The notes under the pieces: generated by a model | What the model was told of the DNA's origin: nothing | Database searches by the model: none | Seen by the model: the letters and a program-made list of their open reading frames with translations, nothing else | In this document: positions 8,470 to 19,899 of the stretch, one piece after another | Position numbering within the stretch: position 1 is the stretch's first letter | Layout: each line of letters begins with the position of its first letter | Made by a program: the position numbers and the translations under genes | Source: Mycobacterium yunnanensis | GTDB taxonomy: Bacteria; Actinomycetota; Actinomycetes; Mycobacteriales; Mycobacteriaceae | NCBI RefSeq assembly: GCF_025823185.1 | Contig: NZ_JACKVK010000009.1 | Span: forward strand, 62,001-126,000 | Length of the DNA stretch: 64,000 nt | Direction of reading: 5' to 3'

Positions 8470-9831
8470 TCACTCCTCGCGGCGCCTGCGACGGCCGCCT
8501 CCGGTGCTGTTGGCCTGTAAACGGGCCATCAACTCCGATACCGGCTGACCGCCGATGTGCTGACCGACGGGTTCCTCGGCGTCGTCGTTGCCACGGTGCC
8601 GGGGCGCCGGCGCGTCCGGAGCCTCGGGCGGTGGCGGGGCCGCCGGGGCCAACGTCGGTGGGGTGCGCCGATTCTGGTCGGCATCCTCCGCCGCGGCGGC
8701 GTGGCGGGCGCGGCGGGCCGACTCCGCAGCCGTCTCGACCGTGTAGTGCCGCCCGGGCCTGGGCGCTTCGGTCGGGGGCGGCGTCATCATCGGAGGGGGC
8801 GGCGGCGTCTGCGCGGGCGGGGGTGTCTGCGGGGGCGGGGGTGTCTGCGCGGGCGGCGGCGGTGTCACCGTCTCGGGCGGCTGGGACACGGTGACGTCGT
8901 CACCGGTCACCGGTGAGGCCCAGTTGCTGCCCGGCACGCCCGCGGGGATGAACTGCCCCTGTGCGGGAGCGGGACGCCAGCCCGCGTTGGCGGGCTCGCG
9001 CGGTGGTGGCGGTGGCGGTTCGACGGGCATCCAGGGCAATCGCGTCTCGGGCTGGGGCTCGTCGGCCGGCGGTGGCGGGCGCCAGCCGGCGTCGGCGCGG
9101 CGCTGCTCGGAGGCCCGTCGGTGAGCGCCGCCGGCGTCGGGCGGGGCCCACTCGTCGCCGTCGGGCTGCGGCTCCGCGGGCACGTCGATGATGGGGCTTT
9201 CCTCGGTGTTGGGGTCGCTGTCGTAGGACGCACCGACGTCGGCGGGCTGGTCGTCCTCCTCGGTGTCGATGCGGCTGCTGATGACGCGGCCGGGGCCGAA
9301 CCCACGGTCGTCGCGGTCCGGCGTCGCCGGCGGCGCGGCGTCCCAGTCCCCAAACCGGTGCACGGTGGTGCGTTCGTTCTCCAGCGCCGGCCGGCTTTGC
9401 AGGTCGGTGTCGAAGATGATCTCGAGATTCGCGCGCAGCGCCGCGAGTTCGGCGCGCAGGCTGGCCACCTCGTCGGAGGTATGCGCCTGCAACTCCGAGG
9501 CCAGTTCCCGACGCAACTGGGCCTCGACGGACAGCTCGTATTCGCGCCGAGCCGAGATCTCCCGGTCGAGTTGGAGGTCGTAGACCAGTTTCAGGTCGCG
9601 GGACTTGGCCTGGTCGAGGTCGGCCTGGCGCCGATAGATGAACGACACGAACGCGCCGACCACCGCGGCCCACAGCGCGACGATCACGGCAAGCTTGAGC
9701 AGGGCGACCTTGTCGGTGAACACCAGCGCCGAACTCGACACGATGGCGAGCACCAGCAAAGCCGTCAGCAGCAACGAGCCCGGCCGGCGGTTTCCGCGTC
9801 GCGCGCGGACCCCACGAGTCGGTTCGGTCAT
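8470..9831 (-). CDS. Membrane protein with coiled coil and proline-rich tail (DUF6779, Rv3604c-like)
   Basis: A 453-residue protein. A basic N-terminus is followed by two membrane segments near residues 19-39 and 44-66. A charged, probably coiled-coil stretch rich in Glu, Arg, Leu and Ala runs from about 70 to 150. A long disordered cytosolic region is very rich in Pro, Asp and Glu. Within it, PPPPAQT/PPPPQT/PPPAQT-like units recur near residues 320-355. The C-terminus is GGGRRRRREE. It occupies the position of Rv3604c between the DUF2520 and DUF3180 genes. No enzymatic motif is visible. An envelope or scaffold role is possible but unproven. Confidence 0.8.
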   Translation of the reverse strand: MTEPTRGVRARRGNRRPGSLLLTALLVLAIVSSSALVFTDKVALLKLAVIVALWAAVVGAFVSFIYRRQADLDQAKSRDLKLVYDLQLDREISARREYELSVEAQLRRELASELQAHTSDEVASLRAELAALRANLEIIFDTDLQSRPALENERTTVHRFGDWDAAPPATPDRDDRGFGPGRVISSRIDTEEDDQPADVGASYDSDPNTEESPIIDVPAEPQPDGDEWAPPDAGGAHRRASEQRRADAGWRPPPPADEPQPETRLPWMPVEPPPPPPREPANAGWRPAPAQGQFIPAGVPGSNWASPVTGDDVTVSQPPETVTPPPPAQTPPPPQTPPPAQTPPPPPMMTPPPTEAPRPGRHYTVETAAESARRARHAAAAEDADQNRRTPPTLAPAAPPPPEAPDAPAPRHRGNDDAEEPVGQHIGGQPVSELMARLQANSTGGGRRRRREE

Positions 9832-9908
9832 GGGGCGACTGTACCTGCGACGGACCTCATCGCGTACCGACCGCTCCGGCGATTCTCCTGGTCAGATGCT
9901 CACGCGAG

Positions 9909-10385
9909 CTAACCTGGCACACCGTCGGCGTCCTCGGACGGCTCATCCGGTGACTTGCAGCAATGCTCCAGCCAGAGGGCCGCGACCACCAGTGCCAGCG
10001 CACTGACGGCGGCCACCACCGCACCCGTGGAACCTTCGGCGGCGACTCGCAGGACGCTGCGCTTGGGAAGGAAGAGGGCGCTGACGCCCAACCACCATCC
10101 CAGGGCGAGCGCCCCCACCCAGGCCGAGGCCTTCGCGATCATCACCCCGCGCGCCACGGCCAACGGGTGCAACCGACCCGGACCCACGCCGATCTTGCCG
10201 TCGCCGATCTTGCCCCGGACGTAGAACGCCCAGCCCGCGACCGCGGCGGCCAGCACCAGCAACGACACCCCGGTCAGCACGGTGATCGGCGGGAAGGACC
10301 CGAACGTCCGCGACGTCACCACGTACCCGAGCAGCGTCAGGACCACGACCGCGATCGTCAGGTCCCGTTTACGGGTGGGGCCCAT
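9909..10385 (-). CDS. DUF3180 membrane protein (Rv3605c-like)
   Basis: A 158-residue protein with four predicted transmembrane helices, near residues 8-24, 34-56, 84-106 and 119-139, and an acidic C-terminal tail. The start is the ATG at 10385, which shares one base with the stop of folK (TGATG), so it is translated with the folate operon. An upstream extension of the open frame runs across folK and is a high-GC shadow. Function is unknown. Position at the end of the folate cluster matches Rv3605c. Confidence 0.85.
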   Translation of the reverse strand: MGPTRKRDLTIAVVVLTLLGYVVTSRTFGSFPPITVLTGVSLLVLAAAVAGWAFYVRGKIGDGKIGVGPGRLHPLAVARGVMIAKASAWVGALALGWWLGVSALFLPKRSVLRVAAEGSTGAVVAAVSALALVVAALWLEHCCKSPDEPSEDADGVPG

Positions 10386-10906
10386 CAGCGCACCAGGGCG
10401 TCGGCGACCGGCCGGACACCGTCGCGCTCGGCGGGATCCAGGTCGGAGAGCCATTCGCCCACCGGCCGCACCGTCCCGCTCACGGTCAGCGTCGCCGCGG
10501 GGTCGGCGGCCAGCCACGGGGTCAGGACGAAGGCCCGGCGATGGGCGTAGGGATGCGGCAGGGTCAGCTCCTCGTCGGCGCTGGTCACCTCGCGGCCGCC
10601 GTCGTCGTGATGGCAGGTGATCAGGTCGACGTCGAGCGTCCGAGGACCCCAGTGCACCTCGCGCGTGCGGTCGGCGGCCCGCTCCAACTCCTGCCCGCGG
10701 TGGAGCCACGCACGACAATCCAGCGCGGGATCGGACGCGATGAGGACGGCGTTGAGGAACGGCCCCTGCTCGACGCCGCCCCACGCGTCGGTCTCGTACA
10801 CCGGCGACACGGCGCGCACGGCAGGACCGAGACCGTCGACCACCGATTGCAGACGGGCGAGCCGGTCACCGACGTTGGAGCCGACGGACAGGACGACGCG
10901 GGTCAC
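10385..10906 (-). CDS. folK: 2-amino-4-hydroxy-6-hydroxymethyldihydropteridine pyrophosphokinase
   Basis: A 173-residue HPPK that transfers pyrophosphate from ATP to 6-hydroxymethyl-7,8-dihydropterin. Signature segments are [10 protein letters not shown] at the N-terminus, [27 protein letters not shown] (metal-binding Asp pair, about residues 87-96) and [12 protein letters not shown]. The start is the GTG at 10906, which overlaps the folB stop as GTGA. It is followed by the DUF3180 gene with a one-base overlap. Confidence 0.95.
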   Translation of the reverse strand: MTRVVLSVGSNVGDRLARLQSVVDGLGPAVRAVSPVYETDAWGGVEQGPFLNAVLIASDPALDCRAWLHRGQELERAADRTREVHWGPRTLDVDLITCHHDDGGREVTSADEELTLPHPYAHRRAFVLTPWLAADPAATLTVSGTVRPVGEWLSDLDPAERDGVRPVADALVR

Positions 10907-11289
10907 GGCGCCGAACCGGCCCGACCAGCCCGTCGTGACCGCCGCGCGACGACCGCCACGTCGGAGAAGGTCAGCGGGATGGGTGCGTCGGGTTTGTGCA
11001 CCACGACTTCGACGGCGTGTAGGCGTTCGTCGGCCATCACCGCGTCGGCGATCTCCGCGGCCACCGTCTCGATCAGATTGCGGGGCGGCCCGGCGACGAC
11101 GTCGGCGGCCAATTGGGCCAGCGCGCCGTAGTCGAGGGTGTCGGCAAGGTCGTCGCTCGCCGCGGCGGCGGCGAGGTCGACCCACACGGTGAGGTCCACG
11201 ACGAAGTCCTGCCCGTCGCGACGCTCATGGTCGAACACACCGTGGTGACCGCGAACGGTCAAGCCGCGCAACTCGATTCGGTCAGCCAC
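10903..11289 (-). CDS. folB: Dihydroneopterin aldolase
   Basis: A 128-residue FolB/FolX-type enzyme that cleaves 7,8-dihydroneopterin to 6-hydroxymethyl-dihydropterin and glycolaldehyde. Motifs are [25 protein letters not shown] at the N-terminus, with Glu and His of the pterin site, DTLDYGALA, and [11 protein letters not shown] with the pterin-anchoring Glu. The GTG at 11289 has GGGAGG 12 bases upstream. A GTG at 11301 is possible but would have that site directly against the codon. It overlaps folP by 8 bp and folK by 4 bp. Confidence 0.93.
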   Translation of the reverse strand: MADRIELRGLTVRGHHGVFDHERRDGQDFVVDLTVWVDLAAAAASDDLADTLDYGALAQLAADVVAGPPRNLIETVAAEIADAVMADERLHAVEVVVHKPDAPIPLTFSDVAVVARRSRRAGRAGSAP

Positions 11290-12133
11290 GACCCGATTCA
11301 CCCTCCCAGGTGGGGGCCGTCTCCCAGGCCTCGACGACCTTGAGCGCGTCGACCGTCGCGCCCACGTCGTGCACGCGAACGCCCCACGCGCCGTGCATCA
11401 TCGCCAACGCCGAGATCACCGCGGTCGCGGTCTCCCTACCGGCGGGCGGGCGCAGTTCGCCGTCGTCGTCGGCGAGCAGGGCGCCGAGGAAGCGCTTCCT
11501 GGACGCGCCGACGAGCACGGGCAGGCCGACGTCGACGAATTCCGGCAGAGCCGCCAACAACGTCCAGTTGTGCTCGGCGGACTTGGCGAAGCCCAGCCCG
11601 GGATCGATCACCAGCTTGCCCGGTTCCACGCCGGCGGCGATCGCGGCGTCGACGGCCGCCATCAACTCCCCGCGCACCTCGGCGACCACGTCGCCGTAGG
11701 GCGGGACGTCGTGCGGGCGGGCCGGATCCACTGCGCGCCAATGCATCAGGATCCAGGGCACCCCGGCCTCGGCGACCAGCGGGGCCATGTCGGGATCGGC
11801 CCGGCCGCCGGAGACGTCGTTGACGATCGAGGCGCCGTTCTCCAGCGCCGCTCGGGCCACGGCCGCGTGCATGGTGTCGATGCTGACGGTGACACCCTGG
11901 TCGCTGAGCGCGGCGACGACCGGGACGACCCTGGCAGTCTCGACGTCGGGATCGACCCGCGTGGCTCCCGGTCGGGTGGACTCTCCGCCGACGTCGACGA
12001 TGGCCGCGCCCGCGGCGGCCAGCGCCAGCCCATGCTCGACGGCGCGGTCACGGTCGAGGTAGCGACCGCCGTCGGAGAAGGAGTCGTCGGTGACGTTGAC
12101 GACGCCCATCACCTTTACCCGTGTGGCCGTCAC
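11282..12133 (-). CDS. folP: Dihydropteroate synthase
   Basis: A 283-residue TIM-barrel enzyme that condenses hydroxymethyl-dihydropterin pyrophosphate with p-aminobenzoate, the sulfonamide target. Both family signatures are clear: [15 protein letters not shown] (residues 9-23) and [10 protein letters not shown]. Pterin-site motifs [28 protein letters not shown] and GASRKRFLG follow in order. The start is the GTG at 12133, overlapping the folE stop as GTGA. The much longer upstream open frame crosses folE and is rejected. Confidence 0.96.
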   Translation of the reverse strand: MTATRVKVMGVVNVTDDSFSDGGRYLDRDRAVEHGLALAAAGAAIVDVGGESTRPGATRVDPDVETARVVPVVAALSDQGVTVSIDTMHAAVARAALENGASIVNDVSGGRADPDMAPLVAEAGVPWILMHWRAVDPARPHDVPPYGDVVAEVRGELMAAVDAAIAAGVEPGKLVIDPGLGFAKSAEHNWTLLAALPEFVDVGLPVLVGASRKRFLGALLADDDGELRPPAGRETATAVISALAMMHGAWGVRVHDVGATVDALKVVEAWETAPTWEGESGRG

Positions 12134-12738
12134 TTGCGAAGGATGAGATCCAGCGCCTCGGACCGCAGCGCGCCGTCCGTCTTGAACTGCCCGCGCACCG
12201 CCGAGGTGGTGGTCGAGGCACCTGGCTTGCGGATGCCTCGCATCGCCATGCATAGGTGCTCGGCCTCGATCACGACGATGACGCCGCGGGGGTCGAGCTT
12301 GCGCATCAGCGCGTCGGCGACCTGGCCGGTCAGTCGCTCCTGAACCTGGGGACGCTTGGCGTACAGGTCGACGACCCTGGCGAGCTTGGACAAGCCCGTC
12401 ACCCGACCGTCGACGCCTGGGATGTAGCCGACGTGCGCGACGCCGTGGAAGGACACCAGGTGGTGTTCGCAGGTCGAGTACATCGGGATGTCCTTGACCA
12501 GCACCAGCTCGTCGTGCTGCTCGTCGAACGTGGTGTTCAGCACGGCATCCGGGTCGGAGTAGAGACCGCCGAACATCTCCCGGTAGGCACGTGCGACGCG
12601 CGCCGGCGTGTCGACCAGGCCGTGCCGGGTGGGATCCTCCCCGACCGCGTAGAGCAACTCCCGGACGGCATTCTCGGCGCGTTCCTGGTCGAACGTCGCC
12701 GGGACGAAGGCAGCCGGCGTGGACGTGACAGCGGTCAT
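12130..12738 (-). CDS. folE: GTP cyclohydrolase I
   Basis: A 202-residue enzyme that converts GTP to dihydroneopterin triphosphate, the first step of folate synthesis. The catalytic zinc ligands are Cys90 and His93 (STCEHH) and Cys163 (EHLCMAMRG). [23 protein letters not shown] and the C-terminal [10 protein letters not shown] are typical. The ATG at 12738 lies 17 bp downstream of ftsH. The gene order folE-folP-folB-folK with four- to eight-base overlaps gives one coupled operon. Confidence 0.97.
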   Translation of the reverse strand: MTAVTSTPAAFVPATFDQERAENAVRELLYAVGEDPTRHGLVDTPARVARAYREMFGGLYSDPDAVLNTTFDEQHDELVLVKDIPMYSTCEHHLVSFHGVAHVGYIPGVDGRVTGLSKLARVVDLYAKRPQVQERLTGQVADALMRKLDPRGVIVVIEAEHLCMAMRGIRKPGASTTTSAVRGQFKTDGALRSEALDLILRK

Positions 12739-12755
12739 GGACGCTCCGTTTCGGG

Positions 12756-15155
<2,400 letters not shown>

Positions 15156-15291
15156 TCGATGTCTTAGGTCAGCGGACTCGTGGGCTGAGTCGCGCGGGCC
15201 GCGTCCTTCCGATAAGCACAGGTTGGGTTCGTTCAGGCTACCGCTTGACCAACGATCGAAGGTTCCCGACGTCTCGTGCTTGGCTCAACCG

Positions 15292-16251
15292 ATGTTCTCC
15301 ACGACTCGACGCCTCGTACGGACCAACGGCGCGACGTTGCAGGTGGCTGAGGCAGGTGACCGCGGAGCGCCCGTCGTCGTGCTGGCGCACGGGTTCCCCG
15401 AGCTGGCCTTCTCGTGGCGTCACCAAATCCCGGCGCTGGCCGCGGCGGGATACCACGTGCTGGCCCCCGATCAACGCGGCTACGGCGGATCGTCGGCGCC
15501 GTCGGAAGTCTCCGACTACGACGTCGTCGAGCTGACCGGCGACGTCGTGGGGTTGCTCGACGACGTCGGCGCCGAGACGGCGGTCGTCGTCGGACACGAC
15601 TGGGGGTCGGTGGTGGCGACCAATCTTCCCCTGCTGCACCCGGATCGGGTCTCGGCGTGCGTGACGCTCAGCGTGCCGCCGGCCCCCCGGCCCCAGGTCC
15701 CCCCGACGCAGGCCTGGCGCGCCGCGTTCGGCGAGAACTTCTTCTACATCCTGTACTTCCAGGAGCCGGGGCCAGCCGACGTCGAACTCGCCGCCGACCC
15801 GGCCCGCACCATGCGCAGGTTGATGGGTGGCATGACGTCGCGCGGCACGGAGAACGTCTTCGTCACGATGGCCACGCCCGGTCCGGCGGGTTTCATCGAA
15901 CGCCTGCCCGAACCCGACGGCCTGCCGGACTGGATCACGCCCGCCGAGTTCGACCACTACGTCGCCGAGTTCACCAGGACGGGATTCAGCGGAGCGCTGA
16001 ACTGGTACCGCAACTTCGATCGAAATTGGGAGCTGACCGCCTCGACTCCGTCCCCCACGATCGCCGTGCCGACGCTGTTCGTCGGCGGTACCGCGGACCC
16101 CGCGCTCGCGATGACACCGCGCGATCGCGTGGGCGAGGTGGTGTCGGGACCATACCGCGAGGTAATGGTCGACGGGGCAGGTCATTGGCTGCAGCAGGAA
16201 CGTCCTGACGAGGTCAACGCCGCGCTGCTGGAGTTCCTGGCAACCGTCTGA
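15292..16251 (+). CDS. Alpha/beta hydrolase, epoxide hydrolase type (EphA-like)
   Basis: A 319-residue alpha/beta hydrolase. The HGFPE oxyanion motif (residues 33-37) and the nucleophile elbow GHDWGS with Asp103 match epoxide hydrolases rather than serine esterases. The acid is probably the Asp in GGTADPAL and the base the His in GAGHWLQQERPDEV. The ATG at 15292 is preferred. The frame continues upstream to 15118, but that part runs into the ftsH N-terminus on the other strand. It is divergent from ftsH. By position between ftsH and lpqG it corresponds to ephA. The natural epoxide is unknown; it may act in lipid detoxification. Confidence 0.85.
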   Translation: MFSTTRRLVRTNGATLQVAEAGDRGAPVVVLAHGFPELAFSWRHQIPALAAAGYHVLAPDQRGYGGSSAPSEVSDYDVVELTGDVVGLLDDVGAETAVVVGHDWGSVVATNLPLLHPDRVSACVTLSVPPAPRPQVPPTQAWRAAFGENFFYILYFQEPGPADVELAADPARTMRRLMGGMTSRGTENVFVTMATPGPAGFIERLPEPDGLPDWITPAEFDHYVAEFTRTGFSGALNWYRNFDRNWELTASTPSPTIAVPTLFVGGTADPALAMTPRDRVGEVVSGPYREVMVDGAGHWLQQERPDEVNAALLEFLATV

Positions 16252-16272
16252 GTCGGCGGTAGGGTGCGTGCC

Positions 16273-16998
16273 ATGCCGAAGCCGCTGACTCGCCTGCTCC
16301 TCCTCGCCGGTGCGGCGGTGACCGCGGTCGCCGTGGTGGGCTGCGACTCCACCCCTGCTCCGTCGGCGGTGCCGGGGACGGCGGCGCCGCGGCAGGTCAC
16401 CGTGATCGGCGAGGGCAAGGTCGACGGCACGCCCGACACCCTGGTCATCAGCCTCTCGATCGCGGCGACGGCACCGGATGCGATCAGCGCCTCCAACCAG
16501 ACCAGCAGCCGGGCCAACGCCGTCACCGACGCCATCGCCGCTCAAGGCGTCGACCGCAAGGACATCAGCACCACGACGGTGACGCTGCAGCCCCAGTACG
16601 GCGGCGCCGACAACACCACGATCGTCGGCTACCAGTCCAGCAATTCGATCGACGTCAAGGTCCGCAAGATCGAGAACGGGCCGCAGGTTCTTGGCGTCAT
16701 CACCACCACCGGCGGTGACGCCACCCGCATCAACTCGGTGACGTACTCGATCGAGGACGACTCCCAGCTGGTCAAGGATGCGCGCGGCCGGGCCTTCGAC
16801 GACGCCAAGAACCGGGCTCAGCAGTACGCCCAGCTCTCGGGTCTGGACCTCGGCAAGGTGCTGTCCATCTCCGAGACCGGCGGCGTGACTCCCCCGCCGC
16901 CGTCGCCGGTGCGCTACGACGTGGCGGCCGCCGCGCCGCTGTCACCCGGGCAGCAGACCGTCGGCTTCGCCGTCACCGTGGTCTGGGAGCTGGGCTGA
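16273..16998 (+). CDS. lpqG: SIMPL-domain lipoprotein (LpqG-like)
   Basis: A 241-residue secreted lipoprotein. The N-terminal signal peptide ends in a lipobox VVGC with Cys24. It is followed by a Pro/Ala linker and a SIMPL (DUF541) domain beginning RQVTVIGEGKVDGTPDTL and including DISTTTVTLQPQY and VGYQSSNSIDVKV. The fold resembles periplasmic BP26/OmlA-type proteins of unclear role. The ATG at 16273 has GGTAGGG eight bases upstream; a GTG at 16264 is in frame. It follows the hydrolase by 21 bp and is likely co-transcribed with it. Position before hpt matches lpqG. Confidence 0.88.
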   Translation: MPKPLTRLLLLAGAAVTAVAVVGCDSTPAPSAVPGTAAPRQVTVIGEGKVDGTPDTLVISLSIAATAPDAISASNQTSSRANAVTDAIAAQGVDRKDISTTTVTLQPQYGGADNTTIVGYQSSNSIDVKVRKIENGPQVLGVITTTGGDATRINSVTYSIEDDSQLVKDARGRAFDDAKNRAQQYAQLSGLDLGKVLSISETGGVTPPPPSPVRYDVAAAAPLSPGQQTVGFAVTVVWELG

Positions 16999-17011
16999 CC
17001 ACGTTGGCCGC

Positions 17012-19252
17012 TTAGGTCACCGCGGCGATCTGCACGGGAATGCCGCTGAGCACCGCGGTGCCCGAGAGCGGGTCGACGGTCAGTCCGTCGTTGAGCTGGT
17101 TGACGTTCACCCCCGGCCGTTCCGCGGCCACCGTGAGCTCGGTGCCACCGACGTCGTGACCCCAGCCGTGGGGCAGCGACACCACGCCGCGCCGGATGCG
17201 GTCGGTCACCTCGACGGGGACCACCAGCTCACCGCCGGGCCCCTTGATCCTGGCGTCGGTATCGAGCCCGAGATCGTCGGCGTCGTCGGGATGGATGTGC
17301 AGCGTGCACCGGTTGGAGCCGCCGGCCAGCGCGGGCAGGTTGTGCATCCAGCTGTTGTTGGAGCGCAGGTGCCGACGACCGATCAGCACGTACCCGCTCG
17401 CGGCGACTGCGTCCGACACCGACGCGCGCAGCCTGGCGGCGTCGGCCACCACCAGCGCCGGGGCGAGTTCGATCTTGCCCGACGGGGTGCGCAGCACCTC
17501 CCGAACGCGCGGGCTCAGCGGGCCCAGGTCGACGCCGTGCGGGGCGTCCTTCAGCGCCTGCAGCGTCAGCCCGTCGGGGGTGGCGCCGAATCCGTCGCCG
17601 AAGGGGCCGAGCCGCAACATCATGTCCAGGCGCCGTTCGTAACCCGGCCCGGCAGGCAGCATCGCCGTCAGTTCCTCGACCGAGCGGCCCGCGACCGGGG
17701 AGTGCGGGTCGGCGACTTCCTTGCCCAGCGTCGCCGCGATCACCTGGTCGTCGACCAGCGACGGGTCGGCGTCCGGTCCGAGCCCGGCGATCGTCAGCGC
17801 CAACCGGGAGAGGATCTCCGGCTCGTCGGGTTGGCCGTCGTCGAGCGGCAGCACCGGCGGCGAGTAGCGGGCGTTGTTGCGCACCGCGGCGTTGGCCAGC
17901 GCGATGTCGTAGTGGGCGCTGCGTGACGGCGGTGGGGGCGGCAGGATCACGTCGGCGTGCCGCGTGGTCTCGTTGAGGTAGGGGTCGACGCTGAGCATGA
18001 AGTCCACGCCGTCGAGCGCGCGGCTCAGCCGGGCTCCGTCGGGAGCCGACAGCACCGGGTTGCCCGCGACGGTGATCACGGCCTTGACCTGACCCTCGCC
18101 CGGGGTCTCCAGCTCCTCCGACAGCGCCGTCACGGGCAGCTCGGAGAGCACCTCGGGGAACCCGGAGACCCGGCTGTGCCACCGGCCAACCAGGAAGCCG
18201 CGGCCGGGTCGCGGCGGTCGAGGGGCGGCACCGACCGGCGACTGGGGGAACATCACCCCGCCGGGCCGGTCCAGGTTGCCGGTCAGCACGTTGAGCACGT
18301 CGACCAGCCAGCTGCCGATCGTGCCGAACTCCACCGTGGAGGTGCCGATCCGGCCGTAGACCGCCGCGACCGGGGCCTCGGCGATCTCCCTGGCGACCGC
18401 GCGAATCTCCTCGGCCGCGACGCCGCAGTGCTCGGCGACGTGCTCGGGCGCGAATTCCCTTGCCAGCGCCTGCACTTCGTCGACGCCGTCGACCAAGTCA
18501 CCCAGCTGCCCGAGGTCGACGAGATCCTCGTCGAAGAGCGTGTGCACCATCGCGAACAGCAGCGCGGCGTCGGTGCCCGGGCGCGGTGAGACGTGGCGGT
18601 CGGCCAGCTCGGCGGTGCGCGTACGAGCCGGGTCGATCACCGTCAGGCGACCGCCGCGCTTCTTGAGTGCCCTGAGCTTGCCGCCGAAGTCCGCGGCGGT
18701 GGCGATGCTGCCGTTGGACACCAGCGGGTTGGCGCCGATGACGACGAGGTGCTCGGCGCGGTCGAGGTCGGGCACCGTGAACGCCATCGGGTTGCCGAAC
18801 AACAACCCCAGTGCGACGTGCTTGGGCATCTGGTCCAGCGTGCTGGCCGAGTACACCTGCCGCGTCCCGAGGCCACGGATGATCAGCGGCACGTAGAGGG
18901 AGCCGGCGATGGTGTGGGCGTTCGGGTTGCCTGCGTAGACCGCGACCGAGGAGCCGCCGTGCTCGGCCAGCACGGCGCCCAGCCCGGCTGCGGCCGCGGC
19001 GAAGGCCTCGTCCCAGCCGACCTCGACCAGTTCGCCGTCGCGGCGCACCAGCGGCGTGGTCAGGCGATCGGGGTCGCCGTCGAGTTCACCGAAGCTCGCA
19101 CCCTTGGGGCAGATGTAACCCGCACTGAACACGTCCTCGCGGTCGCCGCGCGCGCCGACGATCGTGGCGGCGAGGTCGTCGACCTCCAGGGTCAGACCAC
19201 AGGTGGCTTCGCAGAACGGGCAGATCCTCAGCGCGGTGCGGGTGTCGACCAT
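17012..19252 (-). CDS. Molybdopterin-dependent oxidoreductase (formate dehydrogenase/nitrate reductase family)
   Basis: A 746-residue Mo-bisMGD enzyme. Its N-terminal [4Fe-4S] ligands are Cys11, Cys14, Cys18 and Cys48 (CPFCEATCG then CPKG), followed by Lys50. Mid-protein motifs VYAGNPNAHT, IGANPLVSNGS and IDPARTRTAELAD bind the cofactor. The C-terminal molydop-binding domain has LPHGWGHDVGG and GVNVNQLND. There is no Tat signal, so it should be cytoplasmic. At the usual metal-ligand position (SASTLDQMP) no Cys or selenocysteine is seen; Ser is a possible ligand. It is 746 residues with no partner subunit nearby. The substrate cannot be named. Confidence 0.85.
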   Translation of the reverse strand: MVDTRTALRICPFCEATCGLTLEVDDLAATIVGARGDREDVFSAGYICPKGASFGELDGDPDRLTTPLVRRDGELVEVGWDEAFAAAAAGLGAVLAEHGGSSVAVYAGNPNAHTIAGSLYVPLIIRGLGTRQVYSASTLDQMPKHVALGLLFGNPMAFTVPDLDRAEHLVVIGANPLVSNGSIATAADFGGKLRALKKRGGRLTVIDPARTRTAELADRHVSPRPGTDAALLFAMVHTLFDEDLVDLGQLGDLVDGVDEVQALAREFAPEHVAEHCGVAAEEIRAVAREIAEAPVAAVYGRIGTSTVEFGTIGSWLVDVLNVLTGNLDRPGGVMFPQSPVGAAPRPPRPGRGFLVGRWHSRVSGFPEVLSELPVTALSEELETPGEGQVKAVITVAGNPVLSAPDGARLSRALDGVDFMLSVDPYLNETTRHADVILPPPPPSRSAHYDIALANAAVRNNARYSPPVLPLDDGQPDEPEILSRLALTIAGLGPDADPSLVDDQVIAATLGKEVADPHSPVAGRSVEELTAMLPAGPGYERRLDMMLRLGPFGDGFGATPDGLTLQALKDAPHGVDLGPLSPRVREVLRTPSGKIELAPALVVADAARLRASVSDAVAASGYVLIGRRHLRSNNSWMHNLPALAGGSNRCTLHIHPDDADDLGLDTDARIKGPGGELVVPVEVTDRIRRGVVSLPHGWGHDVGGTELTVAAERPGVNVNQLNDGLTVDPLSGTAVLSGIPVQIAAVT

Positions 19253-19275
19253 TCCTGCATTGTGCGCTGCGAGCC

Positions 19276-19863
19276 CTAGGGCGTCTCGTAGACCTTCGGA
19301 TCCAGGGTGCCGATGTACGGCAGATCGCGGTACCGCTCCGCGTAGTCGAGCCCGTAACCGACGACGAATTCGTTGGGGATGTCGAAGCCGCACCAGTCGA
19401 TGTCGAGGTCGACCCGCACGGCATCGGGTTTGCGCAGCAGCGTGCAGACCTTCAGAGACCGAGGATGTCTGGTGGCGAGATTGCGCAGCAGCCACTTGAG
19501 GGTGAGCCCGGAATCGACGATGTCCTCGACGATGAGGACATCACGGTCGTTGATGTCGCGGTCGAGGTCCTTGAGGATGCGCACCACGCCCGAGGAGGAC
19601 GTCGACGAGCCATACGAGCTGACCGCCATGAACTCGAGTTGCGTGGGCAGCGGGATCGCGCGCGCGAGGTCGGTGACGAACATGACTGCACCCTTGAGCA
19701 CCGTCACCAGCAGCAGGTCCTGCCCGTTCTCCGTGACCGACTCGCGGTAGTGCTCCCCGAGCAGCGCGCCCAGCTCGGACACCTTCTTCTGAACATCGGC
19801 CTCGGCGAGCAGAACCGATTGGATGTCGCCGGGATACGGGTCCGCGGCTGTTGGCTCGGGCAC
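19276..19863 (-). CDS. hpt: Hypoxanthine-guanine phosphoribosyltransferase
   Basis: A protein of about 195 residues that salvages hypoxanthine and guanine using PRPP. The PRPP-binding motif is [43 protein letters not shown] and [19 protein letters not shown] segments (read as [14 protein letters not shown]) complete the family pattern. The start is uncertain. The GTG at 19863 ([13 protein letters not shown]) is chosen because the longer frame would use a TTG abutting the tilS stop. It follows tilS closely, as in other mycobacteria. Confidence 0.95.
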   Translation of the reverse strand: MPEPTAADPYPGDIQSVLLAEADVQKKVSELGALLGEHYRESVTENGQDLLLVTVLKGAVMFVTDLARAIPLPTQLEFMAVSSYGSSTSSSGVVRILKDLDRDINDRDVLIVEDIVDSGLTLKWLLRNLATRHPRSLKVCTLLRKPDAVRVDLDIDWCGFDIPNEFVVGYGLDYAERYRDLPYIGTLDPKVYETP

Positions 19864-19899
19864 GGCAACAGCGTGCCACGTCACCGCAGCTGCGACCAA

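Noticed and set aside
8795..8880. GC-rich repeats in the DUF6779 gene as a possible mobile or structural element
   Set aside because: They simply encode proline-rich PPPPxQT units in frame.
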